From: Eucommia ulmoides
Lineage: Eukaryota > Streptophyta > Magnoliopsida > Garryales > Eucommiaceae
Direction of reading: 5' to 3'
Length of the DNA: 64,000 nt
NCBI GenBank assembly: GCA_016647705.1
Contig: CM028335.1
Span: 24,282,905-24,346,904 of the forward strand
Both the position numbers and the translations under genes were made by a program. This document shows positions 10,346 through 22,140 of the stretch, in pieces. Below the pieces are notes generated by a model. That model was not told the DNA's origin. It made no database searches and saw only the letters and a list, made by a program, of their open reading frames with translations. Position 1 is the stretch's first letter. Each line of letters starts with the position of its first letter.

Positions 10346-11330
10346 TCACATTTTTTTAGCGCCTTGGTTTTGGTTATTTGAAATACCTACATCATCATCA
10401 TCCAAAACCTTTCTCAACAAATATGGATCAACTTCTTCAAAAACAGCATGCATAGACTTCTCAACTACTAATGTACGTTTATTATAAACTCTATAAGCTT
10501 TACTGTTAGTAGAATATCCAAGGAAAATCCCATAATCAGATTTAGCATCAAATTTACCTAGATTATCGTTATCAATCAAAATAAAACATTTACAACCATA
10601 TACTTTGAAGTAAGATATGTTAGGAGTCTTACCATTCAAGATTTCATAAGGGGTTTTATTAAACCCTCTACGAATTGATCCCCGATTTACCACGTGGCAA
10701 GTAGTACTTACTACTTCGACCCAGAAGTAGGTTGGTAAATGATATTCATTAGGCATCATTCTGGCCATCTTTTAAAGCATTCAGTTCTTCTTTTCCACAA
10801 CACCGTTTTGTTGTGGTTATATTGGTGTAGAGAAGTCGTGAACATAACCATGCTCATCACAGTCACTAATTATATCATCATTTTTAAACATTCTACCTCT
10901 GTCACTATGGTAATAGAGCACTACTTCTCATTTTGAACACGTTTACAAAATTTAGAAAATACAGAAGTAACTTCGCTTTTCTTATCAAGGTAGAGCATCC
11001 AAGTAAATCTAGAGTAGTAATCAACTATTACAAATGCATAAAATTTACCTCCAAGACTAGCAAAATAATTAGGACCAAATAAATCAAGATGCAATATTTC
11101 AAGACATTTAGACGTGGACGTGTGTATTTTTTTCTTAAAAGATGATCTAGCTTACTTGCCTAACTGACATGCATCACATACTTTATCTTTCACAAATTTC
11201 AAATCAGGTACGCCACATACGAGACTCTTCTTAGATAAGTTAGAAATCAATTTCATACTAGTATGCCCAAATCTTCTATTCCATAACAAGTTATTTTCAG
11301 ATCTTGTTAGTCGGGATAATTTTTGTTTCT
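10346..11330 (-). pseudogene. Sirevirus integrase, decayed
   Basis: From right to left: GAG_pre-integrase zinc region (LLWNRRFGHTSMKLI, with the first His of the HHCC motif replaced by Asn, then CDACQLGK), the integrase core (frame breaks at 11150-10770), and the C-terminal copia block (NKTPYEILNGKTPNISYFKV, GCKCFILIDNDNLGKFDAKS, GIFLGYSTNSKAYRVYNKRT) ending near 10360. An A-rich insertion-like tract follows at 10160-10200. This would be the DDE integrase that inserts the cDNA; it is broken. Confidence 0.8.
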
Positions 11331-11339
11331 TTTGGAACC

Positions 11340-12760
11340 CAAACTTGTTTGCAGTTAGATATTTTAGAAAAACATCTATAACTAATATGCCCCACAATGT
11401 TACATTTAAAACATCTAACAAGACCCCTGGTTTCAGAAAAGAATTCTTGAAAACGTTTTTGCTTAAGGTTTTTCTGAAATCCAATATCGGCTTGATAAAA
11501 AATACCACATGAACTTTCCAAAAGCATTTTCAAGTTATTCTCACCGCCGGTTAATTTGAGAACTATTGAATCTAAATCCAACATCTTGGATTTTAATTCA
11601 ATATTTTCAGATTCATAATCCATTACTTGCTTGTTTAATGTGTTAATTGTACTTTGAAGGACATTAATTTTAGAACACTAGTTTTTATAATCATGCGTAA
11701 GTTCTTGATATACATAAAATAATTCATCAAAATCTAAAGGACAAAAACTTGAACATCTAGTTACCTCATCACTAGTGGGCATTACCGCAAACATGGACAA
11801 TTATTCACTTCATGATTTTTTCGAACTACTTGATTCTGTATCATCCCAAGTAGCTTTCATGCACTTCTTCTTACTTTTTTTCCTTTTTTCTTCTTATTTA
11901 TTTTCTTCTCTTTTTCTTTATCCATCTTCGGTTCGAGACAATTGGTTTGAAAATGGCCACTCTTGTGACAATTGTAACATTCCACATTGTTCATGTTAAA
12001 ATTCCTTCTTCCACGAAATGTTTGTCAAGTCATCCTTCTAAAATTATTTTTCTTACTCATTGTCAAGACTGATATCATCACTATCATCCTTTTTCTCAAT
12101 TTTCTAAACCTTCAATGCCAAAGACGTCTTTTTGATATTCCCGGTGTCATCCTCATATCCTAGAATTGTCGTCTCATGCGTCATTAGGTTGCCGATGAGG
12201 TTATCAATTCATGTTTTACAAGATCTTTAGCTTCCTCAATCACAGTCACCTTTGGCTCCCATACTTTAGTTAAAGATCTCAAAATCTTTCGAACTTTGTC
12301 CTTCGTAGAATATGGCTTTCCAAGTTGACTAAAATAATTGCAGATATTATTGAATCGTGTGTACATCTCTTGAATCGATTCTGCTTCTCCTATTCTGAAC
12401 AATTCAAATTGACGAATTAAGGTGTTCATTTTCGACTGTTTCACTTGACTAGTCCCTTTGTGGGTAACCTGTAATTTGTCCCACATTTCTTTCGTCGATC
12501 CGCAACCTGAGACCCTGGAATATTTATTAGCATCTAAAGAGAAAAACAAAATATTAATTGCCTAAGAATTAATAGAAAGCTTCTATTTATCAGAAGTGGC
12601 CAATTGCTCTTTCTTCTTGGCAACTCTTCTTTCCTTGGGAACAAACGGACCATCCTCAATCGCTAGCCACACGTCATAATTTTTGTCCTGAAGGAATGCA
12701 ATCATTTTGTACTTCCAGAATGCATAATTTTCACTTGAAAATAAAGATGGTCAGTGCATA
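11340..12760 (-). pseudogene. Sirevirus GAG, decayed; protease missing downstream
   Basis: The UBN2-type gag domain is readable at 12184-12549 (RVSGCGSTKEMWDKLQVTHK, then ESIQEMYTRFNNICNYF and KVRKILRSLTKVWEPKV). A CCHC knuckle CYNCHKSGHFQTNC is intact near 11945-11990, followed by a lysine-rich tract, a coiled-coil stretch (11560-11740) and a second intact knuckle CFKCNIVGHISYRC near 11405-11445. Only about 100 nt separate the second knuckle from the integrase zinc region, so the aspartic protease (normally near 200 residues, DSG motif) has been deleted. Confidence 0.8.
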
Positions 12761-12830
12761 GACTGCCCCTCAATTAGTGTGCCTACCGGGTGTGCCATAT
12801 GATCTTTATTAGCTAGTGTATCGAGCTAAA

Positions 12831-12845
12831 CTAACTCTGATACCA
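12831..12845 (-). promoter_or_regulatory. Primer binding site, tRNA-iMet type
   Basis: Minus strand TGGTATCAGAGTTAG, two bases inside the LTR edge at 12848. This is the usual copia primer site with a change near its 3' end. Confidence 0.85.
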
Positions 12846-14256
12846 ATTGTTGGCCCAGTGATACCCAAGAAAGGGGTGAATTGTGTAGTTATAAAATTAA
12901 AACAAATAATTATATTTTCAACACTTAAATTCTGACAATTAATTGAATCCTAAATTAATTATTATTTCTTTATATAGCAGCGGATAAGTGTAATAAGTTC
13001 TAAGTGCACACCCAAACAACTGAAAATAAATAAAGTAAAAAAGCAGCACACCTTGATGTATAGTAGTTCACCAAGCAAATTTTGGCTAATCTAGTTCTCC
13101 GAGCCCCAAGGAGAGTTGTAGCCACTAAATCACTAAGATTCATTTAACTAAGTAGGAACCAAACCTTTACAAAATGATTCTTTTCATAGGCTAATCCAGA
13201 ATCAACCTTTACAATTCATTTTTTCACAGACTAAAGAAGAACCTCAATCTTTTTAACAGGCTAAATATTAACCTAATTCTTTAATACTTAGGTTAAGAAT
13301 CAAACCACACGAAAAAATACTCCAAGTATCCTTTTCACTGGAAAGGATAGAACCGTTACAAATCACACAAATAAATTTTGTTCAGAAAGAATTAACACAT
13401 ATCTCTTTTCACGGAAAAGAGTAACCTAACCTTTTTATACCTTAGGTAAAGATCAAATTGAAATCTCTTTACCGGAAGAGATTGAAACCAAGCTACCCCT
13501 AATTAGATATTTCCAACAATATCTAATCCGCACAAAATTCATCAATTACAAAAAATTGATAAGTCTTTTCCCACTCGAAGTTTCTACCTCCTCAAATTAA
13601 TTTAAACTCAATTAATGTCCCGAATTTACTAGTGATAGAATTTTATGTGAGAAATTCAAAATCTGATTATAAAATAAGTAGGTAGCACACAATTGAGCAC
13701 GTAATCAAATTTTCACCAAAAATCGTTTTAAAATATTTTTATTCAATTCAAAGTTTAGATAACAATTTCTCAATGATCTTAAAATCCAAGCAACCAATAA
13801 TGATATCAAATAACAATTAAAAGTGAAAGCTTGAAACGATCTCACCAAGATATCACTGAAAAAATGAAAACTGAATCGCAGTAAGACTTTAGATCGATGA
13901 CAACAAAAATTTCAGCATACTTTTTCAAGAACTTTTCTCAAAGATAATCTCACAATACACTCTTAGTATAATTTCAGAATAATGACTCTTAGAAAGCTCA
14001 AGAACTAAATAGCTTTTGATACAATGATATATTGGGATATCTCACAAGTGAAAAACACAGATCTATTTAAATAGATTTGAAACAAGTCTAACGGCTAGTT
14101 CCCACAATATTGACATTTAATTACTCATATAGACCCTATTTATTGATATGTCTCGATCCTGGTTCAATTCACTTAATTTTAACTTTTAAATCTCTCAATT
14201 AAGTTCCTTAAATATTTCTCAATCTCAAATAGATAAGATAGGAAATATTAAATAGA

Positions 14257-16888
14257 TAATAGGTGGAATTTGTCTATATATTCTTAAGTCAATTTTGGTA
14301 GTTTTCGAGTGTTATTATAGTGTTTTAATATGTGTTAATACATTTTTATTTGTTTTGTTATAAATTAGGTGTCTGGGACGAAAATGGATGAAAACGGTTC
14401 ATAAACGAGCAAATCAGTTGAACGTCGGTGGAAGAACGGTGGAAAAAGAGCAAAGAAGGTAAGTGCACGATTGCAGGTCCACTGCTGCAGTGGTTACCCG
14501 TTAGAAAGGCTGCTGACTTCCCACCACTGCAGCGGTGATTCCCACCTCTGCAACGGTTCGACGCCGAATGTTTTAGATATTTAAAATATTTTTTTGATAT
14601 TTTGGATCCCTTATATATTCCCTCCTCTCCCAATATACCAAGGAAGTTTTTGGGGAGTGTCTTGAGAGCTCTAAGGCAATCAACCAAGAGAAGATCACAA
14701 AGCCAAGAAGAGGAAACGTTCTCAGAGCGGTTTTAGCGTCGGTTCTTTGGATAACGGCTAGTCTCTTTGTTTCTCTCTTTATTTCTTAGTTTTGGTTGAT
14801 AGTTTTATATATGCTTAGCTTGTATATTATTGTATATATGGTTATGGTCATGAGAAACTAAACATATATTTTCTAGGGAGCGATTCGTGTATGAAAACGT
14901 TGTTTGTTTAATCTTTGTTTCGTTATCGGTTGTTCTTGCCTATTCGATTGTGTTTACTGTTCTTCCACATTTATATACTTGTTAAGATATATTGAGAATA
15001 CGGGGTTTGACACTCGGGATAGGTAACCCCGGATTCGGACTAGGGTTTAAACACAATGTGATGATTTAATGACCCGGGAGGGCGTTAGAAAGTATGCAAT
15101 CCTTGAGGTTGGGGCGAGATTCATGTGACCAAGTGTTGTATAGACGCTAGACGGGGACATCAGCGTTGACACGAAGTCACATATTCATTCACTTTACACA
15201 GGGAGAGGTAGTGAGTGAGATTTCGATACCTTGATTGTCGGATAGTGTGAATGTCATTAATATAAACTAGATTGAATCAAACACGTTTAAATGAACGAAG
15301 TTACTCCATAGACAATTTACTCCCTTAAAAGTCAATATTAGTATATTAGTTTAATTAATGGTAGCGCGTAAATACGTCGATACTTTCACCGCAAGTGTAC
15401 GGGTCAAGTTTTAGTATAGATTAGAAAGAGTAAGGGTTGTCGTATCCACAAGGATTGGATTAGAATTGTTGTTACGTACCGCGATTGTCATAACCTAATT
15501 TTATCTTGGCAACTTAAAATGTAGTTTTTTAATATTAATAATATACTAATCTAATTAACTAATTAAACTAATTACTAATATAGTGGTAGGACGTTTATGT
15601 GAAATTATTACCTAGGGATTAATTTTGTCCACTTAAACGTGTTTGTTTCAATCTAATTTACATTAACGACGTTCATCCTATCCGACAATCTTGGTCTCGA
15701 AATGTCATTCACTATCTCTTCCGAATGTAAAGTGAATGAATATGTAAGTTCGCGTTAACGCTGAAATCCCCCTCGGGCTCCTATACGACACTTAGTCACA
15801 TGAGTCCCGCCCTAATATCACGGATTGCACACTTTCTAACTCCCTCCCGGGTAATTAGATCGTCGCGTTATATTTAAACTCTAGTCCGAATCCGAAATTA
15901 CCTCTCTCGAGTGTTAAACCCTATATTCTCAGTATATCATAACAAGCATATAAACATGGAATAACGGAAAACACAATCGGATAAACATAAACAACCATTA
16001 ACAAAATATCAATTTTATATAAACAACGTTTTCGTGAAGTACATCAAGCCCTAGACAATATATACAAGTTACACATTTAGCTACACATGGCCATATCCAT
16101 AAATATAACTAAATACAAGTTAAACATATACAAACATTTAACCAATCTAAGAGATAAAAAGAGAAACGAGGAGACTAACCGTTATTCGAAGATCCAACGC
16201 TAAAACCGCTTCGAGAACGCTTACTCATTCTTCGCGTTGTGAACTTCTATTGGTCAAATGGCCTTGGAGCTCTCAGTATTTCCAAAAACGTCCACCCTTG
16301 TTTGGGGAGAAGAGGGACGATATTTATAGGATTCAAAATATCTCAAAATATCCTAAAAAATATGGAGCTGACTGCTGCAGCGGTGGGATCATAGCTGCAA
16401 CTGTAGATAGGTCGGTAGGATTCTGGTGGGTGACCGCTACAGCGGTGGAGCTCTTTGCATTTTGACCGCTGTAGCGGTGGATGCATGTTCAAAATTTGGC
16501 TTTTTGCTATTTTTCTGTACCGTTCTTCCACCGCTTTGCTCGTTTATGGACCGTTTTAGTCCCTTTTCACCCCAAATACCAGATTTATAACAAAATAAAT
16601 AAAAATGTATTAAAACATGAGAAAACGTTATAAAAATAATCGAAAACTACCAAAACTAGCTTGAGAATAAATAGATACATTACACATATCAATTAACTTA
16701 GTTTAGTATATTACATTAACAAAAAGTATAAATTGAGTCGCCTAGATAAAGTTAGGTTATGACAATCATGGTACTCAATGACCAGCTAATCCAATCTTTA
16801 TGGAAACGACAACCCCTACTCTTCCCAATATACTAAAATTATACCCGTACATTTACGGTAAAAGTAGGGATGTAATATTCCGTTATCA
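14257..16888 (+). repeat. 5' LTR of element C (group 2), split by an inverted solo LTR
   Basis: Starts TAATAGGTG (first G of the usual TGATAG changed to A) and ends GTTATCA. Without the nested piece it is about 1294 bp, against 1387 bp for the 3' LTR. U3 palindromes at about 14475-14560 with centre CTGCAG; TATA-like TTATATATTCC at 14611-14621. Confidence 0.85.
15359..16691 (-). mobile_element. Solo LTR, group 2, inside the 5' LTR of C in inverted orientation
   Basis: Plus-strand edges TGGTAGCGCG and CATATCA; 1333 bp; target duplication ATTAA at 15354-15358 and 16692-16696. It is the same family as its host LTR. TATA box at 16321-16329 on the minus strand, palindromes with CTGCAG or CTGTAG centres at 16370-16480. 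Confidence 0.9.
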
Positions 16889-16894
16889 AGTTTT

Positions 16895-16912
16895 TGGCGC
16901 TGTTGCCGGGGA
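16895..16912 (+). promoter_or_regulatory. tRNA-Asp primer binding site, element C
   Basis: TGGCGCTGTTGCCGGGGA, one mismatch to the plant tRNA-Asp complement, six bases after the LTR end at 16888. Confidence 0.9.
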
Positions 16913-16938
16913 TTGGTTTTTAGATTGTTGTTGACATT

Positions 16939-17016
16939 GTAAGTAAGTAACTTAATTTTAATTTAGGCATTTATTGTGTTTATAATTTTTGTTCTTAGTT
17001 TTCCTTGTCTTGCAAG
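16939..17016 (+). other. Candidate leader intron, element C
   Basis: Donor ATT-GTAAGTAAGT at 16939 and acceptor CTTGTCTTGCAAG at 17016, 10 nt before the gag ATG; 78 nt, AT-rich, a typical size for a short plant intron. Confidence 0.5.
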
Positions 17017-17026
17017 GTGTTTGAAG

Positions 17027-17991
17027 ATGTTAGATCAACAAGTGCTATTGCATTTTTTTCCATTGGGATTTCGATATAAGGAATTTCTCATATGGTTCCC
17101 AAACCATCGTTTCCCTAGAGAGTGTCAACTACTGAACTTCCTCGATGAGTTACTAGCCGCAACAAGAAATTGGGTTAAAGGAGAAAACGGTACCACCTCA
17201 TTCGATCAACTAACCGCGGACAAAGCCTATTGGTTGTTGGAAGACATAGCAGAGTTTGATTATTAGAGTTGGAATTATTCAATAAGCTACCAAAGCTTGG
17301 GGGTAATTCTACCATTTCTATGCCATGGATTGACACCCCGGACTAACAAGAGGAGTCTTTCCCCACCTTGGAAGAAATGCTCACTGAATTTATGGGAGAG
17401 ACTCAGGCTTTCTGGTGGGAGATGAATGATCGTCTCAATGAGTATGAGGTTCGTCTTGACAATATTGAGACAACCTGCACTGAAATTGATGAGACCATAA
17501 AGTCTCTTGAAACTCAAATCGGTCAGCTTATTTACTTCATTGAGGCCGAGTCAGAAACGATGGCATTGAGAAATGCATATGTCACATCTAAATGTGAAAG
17601 CCACCATGAGGAACCGAATGTGAGCGGGAGGAACTTGGGTGCATTTTGTGATGATTCTACTGAGGAAAAAACCCAAGCGTGGATCGACGATTGTGATTCT
17701 TCACCATTTGAGATCCAACTATTGATGCCGCCACCGATCCAAGACAATCATATCTATGAGGATCCAATGTGGCTCAATTGTCCTTCACTTCCATTTACAA
17801 CGTTCATTTAGGCCAATCGAGCACATGAGATGGAGATGAGTCTTATTGAGAGTTCGAGCCAAGCGATGCCATATTTTGCCAAGCTTGAGGGCGTTCTGAA
17901 TCAAGACCCATATGTGATGTTGTATGACACTTACTATGGGCGGAAGCCGCTATTTGATGAGCCCTTTTCCATGTCAAGTCGAGGACATTAA
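17027..17991 (+). pseudogene. Gag-like ORF of element C, decayed
   Basis: Starts MLDQQVLLHFF. The gag-like segment contains FPNHRFPRECQLLNFLDELL and WLLEDIAEFDY, where a TAG replaces the Gln codon kept in B. A frameshift lies near 17300 and another stop near 17343. From 17368 the frame is open again: coiled coil (MNDRLNEYEVRLDNIE and onward), acidic region, then a TAG near 17810 and the conserved block PYVMLYDTYY before the stop at 17989-17991. Overall length matches B, so this is a full-size gag, later broken. Confidence 0.75.
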
Positions 17992-18915
17992 ACTAAGCGC
18001 TTCTTTGGAGGCAACCCAAGTTTCAAAATAAATTAGAGCCTCACCGCCAACTTCATTCGGAGACGAGATTGTTTTGCCTCCCAGGTACGTGTTCTAAACC
18101 TCATTCATTACTATAATGCATGCTGAATGTTGAGATTGATGATTGGGTCATTTTGGACATTGACCATTTTAAGTTTGGGGGTGATGTTTAGTATGTTTAG
18201 TATGTATTTTTTTTGTTAGTTGTGTTAGTTTAATTTAATTATGCATGTATGTTTAGTTTAGTGTAGATGTGTTTGTAGTATGTGTTGTTGTGTGCTGAGT
18301 TTTGCATTCTTCTAGGCTATTACCCGATGATGTTATCCCCTAGTTGTTTTTTGAGGTCAAGGGTAATGCCCATTCATCTGTGTTCTATGTGCTTGGCATG
18401 TTGTTTTGGTAAAAGTTATTGTGGATTCTAATTTGCACGAGCACGTAGACTCAATGTATAGCTATCCAATTAATTTAAGGCCGATTATTCGTTAGCCCAG
18501 TTCATGACAATTTTAAGGATTCTAGAACTTGATTGGGGGAAGCTTGAGGTGAAATCCTAGGCGAGGTAGTTCAGGAGATATGATTTAGGCCTTCATTTTG
18601 TCGCTTGAGTCTTTGAAGCTTATCTTGTAATATGTTTACCCCTCGTTACCCTGTTGAAGCCTATAAGCCGTTTCAATTCTGAACACGTAACAAATACCTT
18701 GGCCGATAAAACTTTTTCCAAACCTAAGTCGCTAAACCGAAGGCACAATTTGAGTGAAATCAAGTTACCATTCATTTATGCTACTTGAAGTGAGCGGTTG
18801 GGTTTAGGGCAAACTTTTAATTGGTTCGGTATTCGAGTACTCACTTTTCATTTTTCTTTTGTTTTAATCACACCCATGAAATTGAAATAATCGAATAAGT
18901 TTGGGGGTGTGGTTC

Positions 18916-18952
<37 letters not shown>

Positions 18953-19614
18953 ATATGTTAATTTCGTTTTATTTTCGTTTCTTTTGACAAGTGAGTACGA
19001 AGTTCTTAAATGTATGTTCAGGGTTGTTTCAAATTAATATATGGGGGTTTGGGAGTGATTGTGTGCCAAGCGTTGTACTTTAGGTATCGTTAAGTTAATA
19101 TCATTAACCTGTTTTATATTCCCGATATACTCTTGGCCAAATGTTCCAAACCGAACCAAGTCCTATTGATATTTTTGAACTTCCAAGCCTACATTAGTGT
19201 AGAGTGGAACTTAGTCAGGCATATGGATATCCTATCCTTTATGGAATAAGTCGTGAGCTTCGTTAGTGGATAATCCAATCTGGTCTTTGAATAGTTATAT
19301 GATTGAGTTTTCACACACACACTTGAGTAGGATTTAGAATGGTGTTTACAATTATCGAATGTTGAAATTCTAGAATACCACATAGTGCGTTTTACTCCAA
19401 TAATTAATATAATTGGGGGCCATTGAGGGAAAACTTTTTGGTCGATTAGTTGAATTTAAAACTCGCATATCGTTATGTTTAAGTTGTTTGTGTTTTATGT
19501 AGTTCGTGTTTTTATTCATTGTTTTGTATTTGTCTTAGTTAATTTCATTGTGTTTTTTATTTTAGTGTGAATGTTTTGCTCAAGGACTAGCAAAATTCTA
19601 AGTTTTAGGGTATT
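17992..19614 (+). other. 3' non-coding region of element C
   Basis: Holds the stem-loop (18059-18090), an internal polypurine-like tract AAGTTTGGGGGTGATG near 18171, a second AAGTTTGGGGGTGTGG at 18897-18912, a run of 31 A at 18921-18951, and the terminal polypurine tract AGTTTTAGGGTATT at 19601-19614. No supported ORF. Confidence 0.7.
18059..18090 (+). other. Post-gag stem-loop with splice-donor-like site, element C
   Basis: GGAGACGAGA ... TTTGCCTCC, a weakened stem relative to F, directly followed by CAG-GTACGTG. Starts about 70 bp past the gag stop. Confidence 0.6.
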
Positions 19615-21001
19615 TGATAGATAGAATTTGTCTATATATTCCCAAGCCAATTTTGGTAGTTTTTTAGTGTTATTATAGTGTCTTAATATGTGTTAATACG
19701 TTTTTATTTGTTTTGTTATAAATTAGGTGTTTGGGATGAAAATGGATGAAAGGTTTCCTAAACGAGCAAATCAGTGGAACGTCGATGGAAGAATGGTGGA
19801 AAAAAAAAACAAAGAAGGAAAATGCAAGATTGCAGGCCCACCGCTGCAGCAGTGAAACCAACGCTGTAGTGGTCAATAGATCAGGACCCTTCTACTTGCC
19901 CACCGCTACAGCGTAAACCTCGCCGCTGCAGCGGTGGCCTCCACTGCTACAGTGGTCACTCGTTAAAAAGGCTACTGACATCCCACCGTTGCAGTGGTCT
20001 GACACCAGATGTTTTAGATATTTTGGGATATTTTTGAGATATTTTGGATCCATTATATCTTCTCTCTTCTCCCAACATACCAAAGACATTTTTGGGGAGT
20101 GTCTTGAGAGCTCCAAGGCCTATCAAGTAAGAGAAAATGATAAAGCCAAGAAGAGGAAACATTCTCGGAGTGGTTTTAGCGTCGGCTCTTCTGATAAAGG
20201 CTAGTCTCCTTATTTCTTTGTTTATTTCTTAGTTTTGGTTGATAGTTTTGTATATGTTTAGCTTGTATATTGTTTTATATGTGGTTACGGCCATGAAAAA
20301 CTAAGCATATATTGTCTAGGGAGCGATTTGTGTATTAAAACGTCGTTTATTTAATTTTTGTTCGTTATCGATTTTTCTTGCCTATTCGATTGTGTTTACC
20401 GTTCTTCCACTTTTACATACTTGTTAAGATATATTGAGAATATGGGGTTTGACACTCGGGAGAGGTATCCCCAAATTTGGACTAGGATTTAAACATAACG
20501 TGACGATTTAATGACCTAGGAGGGCATTAGAAAGTATGCAATCCGTGAGATTAGGGTGAGACTCATGTGACCAAGTGTTGTATAGACGCTATACGGGGAT
20601 GTCGGCGTTGATGCGAAGTCACATATTCATTCACTTTACACTGGGAGAGGTAGTGAGTGAGATTTCGATACCTAGATTGTCGGATAGTGTGAATATCGTT
20701 AATGTAAAGTAGATTGAATCGAACGCATTTAAATGAACAAAGTTAATCCCTAGACAATTTACTCCCTTAAACTTCAATATTAGTATATAAGTTTAATTAG
20801 TTTAATTAACTTAGTTTAGTATATTATATTAGCAAAAACTATAAATTAAGTTGCCTAGATAAAGTTAGGTTATGACAATTGTGGTACTCAACGACCATCA
20901 TATCCAATCCCTGTCAATACAACAACCCCTACTCTTCCCATTATACTAAAACTTGACCCATACACTTGCGATAAAAGTAGCGACGTAATATTCGCCTACC
21001 A
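19615..21001 (+). repeat. 3' LTR of element C, 1387 bp
   Basis: TGATAG ... CGCCTACCA, directly after the polypurine tract and followed by the ATAGA duplication. Contains CTGCAG- or CTACAG-centred palindromes at about 19840-20010 and a TATA-like ATTATATCTTC near 20052. Confidence 0.9.
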
Positions 21002-21184
21002 ATAGACTAATTTGAGAAATGCTTAAAATAAGTGTATCATATCTATATGGATAATCAAATAAGGATGATATATCTATTATAAGTTCAAATCCCTAAGATA
21101 TCTCCAGAAGAATTAGTAAAAAACGGCTAGTTAACAGCTACTTTTAGATCAAATCCACGAAATTCTCTAAACCTGAAACAACAC

Positions 21185-21440
21185 AGTTGGTTGACCGACC
21201 AAACCCTATTAGTTGACCGATCGATTCAGGTTGTAGCACAAACCAAACTTATTTGCCAGTCGGTCAACCGATCCTCGATGGTCGGTTGACCGATCAATTC
21301 AAAGAGTTCATATATTGGTTATCGGTTAACCGATCTCTCTCAATCGGTTGACCGATCGATTCAAAGACTTCTTCAATTCCCAGCCATTTCCCATCGGTTG
21401 ACCAATCTCCTTGCTGTCGGTTTACCGATCTGTGCTGCAT
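21185..21440 (-). promoter_or_regulatory. Palindromic motif array in Sirevirus U3
   Basis: About ten copies, in either orientation, of CGGTTGACCGAT and close variants in 255 bp. Sireviruses are known to carry repeated palindromic motifs in their LTRs; the motif here is a different word. Confidence 0.65.
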
Positions 21441-21899
21441 CTCCCTTTCTCAATTATATTTCAACTCCAATCTTCGACGTTTTCGACCCTTTAACCGATT
21501 TCTTTTCTTGGTTAACTTAATTGACACTATTAATCAATTTTAAACATTAATATTTCTTAGGTCAATATTTCTTTTTTAATTTCACATTGGAGCAAATATG
21601 TTAACTAATTAGAACCCTATCAAAAAACACACATAAATATAAATTCATTTTTGTATCGTGTGTGATCCTAATCGGTATATATTAAGAGTGAAAATTAGTT
21701 TGAGTTGTTTTCACCTAGATTCTTCAAAATCTTGAGTCTCTTAATGTCCAACTCTTTGATTGTCTCTGAGCATTCTTAGCATCTTTAATAATATCTTCAT
21801 GATAACATCAACAATAGAACTTTTACACTGAAACACTTAATAAACTTGTTAATTTCATAAAAAACATCAACACTTCTATCAAAATCTTAGGATGATCTT

Positions 21900-22140
21900 T
21901 GGTGCGAGGACCACATTATACAACTAGTCCAGGAACTTTACCTTATTCACTACGTCTGATTTGATTAACTTGTCCATCTTCTCCTCAATGACGACTTGTC
22001 GATCAAGGTAGAACTTCTTGCACTTCTATATGACCGGTGGGTGGTAAAAATTTGCAAAAAGATGGTACATGGACACCTTAGTATCTATCTCTGGAAACTC
22101 ATTATTTGATTTTGCAAAGACATCATAATTCTTCCAGGGG
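21900..22140 (-). pseudogene. Fragment of a Tat-type Ty3/gypsy reverse transcriptase
   Basis: Minus-strand reading between about 22130 and 21930 gives KNYDVFAKSNNEFPEIDTKV, one TAG, then KCKKFYLDRQVVIEEKMDKL. The spacing and order fit the start of the RT domain in Tat/Ogre-type elements (an aspartate/proline block, then a basic block, then an E-E-V-D-K-L helix). The fragment stops where the Sirevirus is inserted (21872). The stretch 22140-22670 on the upstream side has no recognisable domain. Confidence 0.5.

Larger units (their letters stand above)
14257..21001 (+). mobile_element. Element C, short gypsy-like LTR element
   Basis: Flanked by ATAGA at 14252-14256 and 21002-21006. 5' LTR 14257-16888 (with nested solo LTR), tRNA-Asp primer site 16895-16912, leader intron, gag-like ORF, stem-loop, 3' region, polypurine tract before 19615, 3' LTR 19615-21001. 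It interrupts the Sirevirus LTR. The internal region is 2726 bp with no pol. Confidence 0.9.
9175..21872 (-). mobile_element. Sirevirus (SIRE/Maximus-type) Ty1/copia element, 5' part
   Basis: Minus strand order: LTR (12848-21872, split by element C), tRNA-iMet primer site, GAG, integrase, reverse transcriptase. The RNase H end and 3' LTR are missing because the A/B array is inserted at 9174 and the remainder lies left of the window. Two CCHC knuckles flanking a coiled coil in GAG and the integrase sequence are Sirevirus-like. All coding parts carry stops. Confidence 0.85.
12848..21872 (-). repeat. Sirevirus 5' LTR, split by element C
   Basis: Plus-strand edges TGTTGGCCC (12848) and ACATCAACA (21872), so the sense LTR starts TGTTGATG and ends CCAACA. 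The two parts (12848-14256 and 21007-21872) total about 2.3 kb. No ORF. The 13020-14250 stretch has repeated short blocks such as CTTTTCAC..GGAAAAG near 13320-13480. The distal part holds the palindrome array at 21185-21440. Confidence 0.75.

Noticed and set aside
16895..16912. tRNA-Asp gene fragment
   Set aside because: Only 18 bases match, placed six bases after an LTR end, which is a primer binding site.
18921..18951. Poly-A run as the tail of a LINE or processed pseudogene
   Set aside because: It lies inside the 3' region of element C, and the other family members have no insertion or target duplication there.
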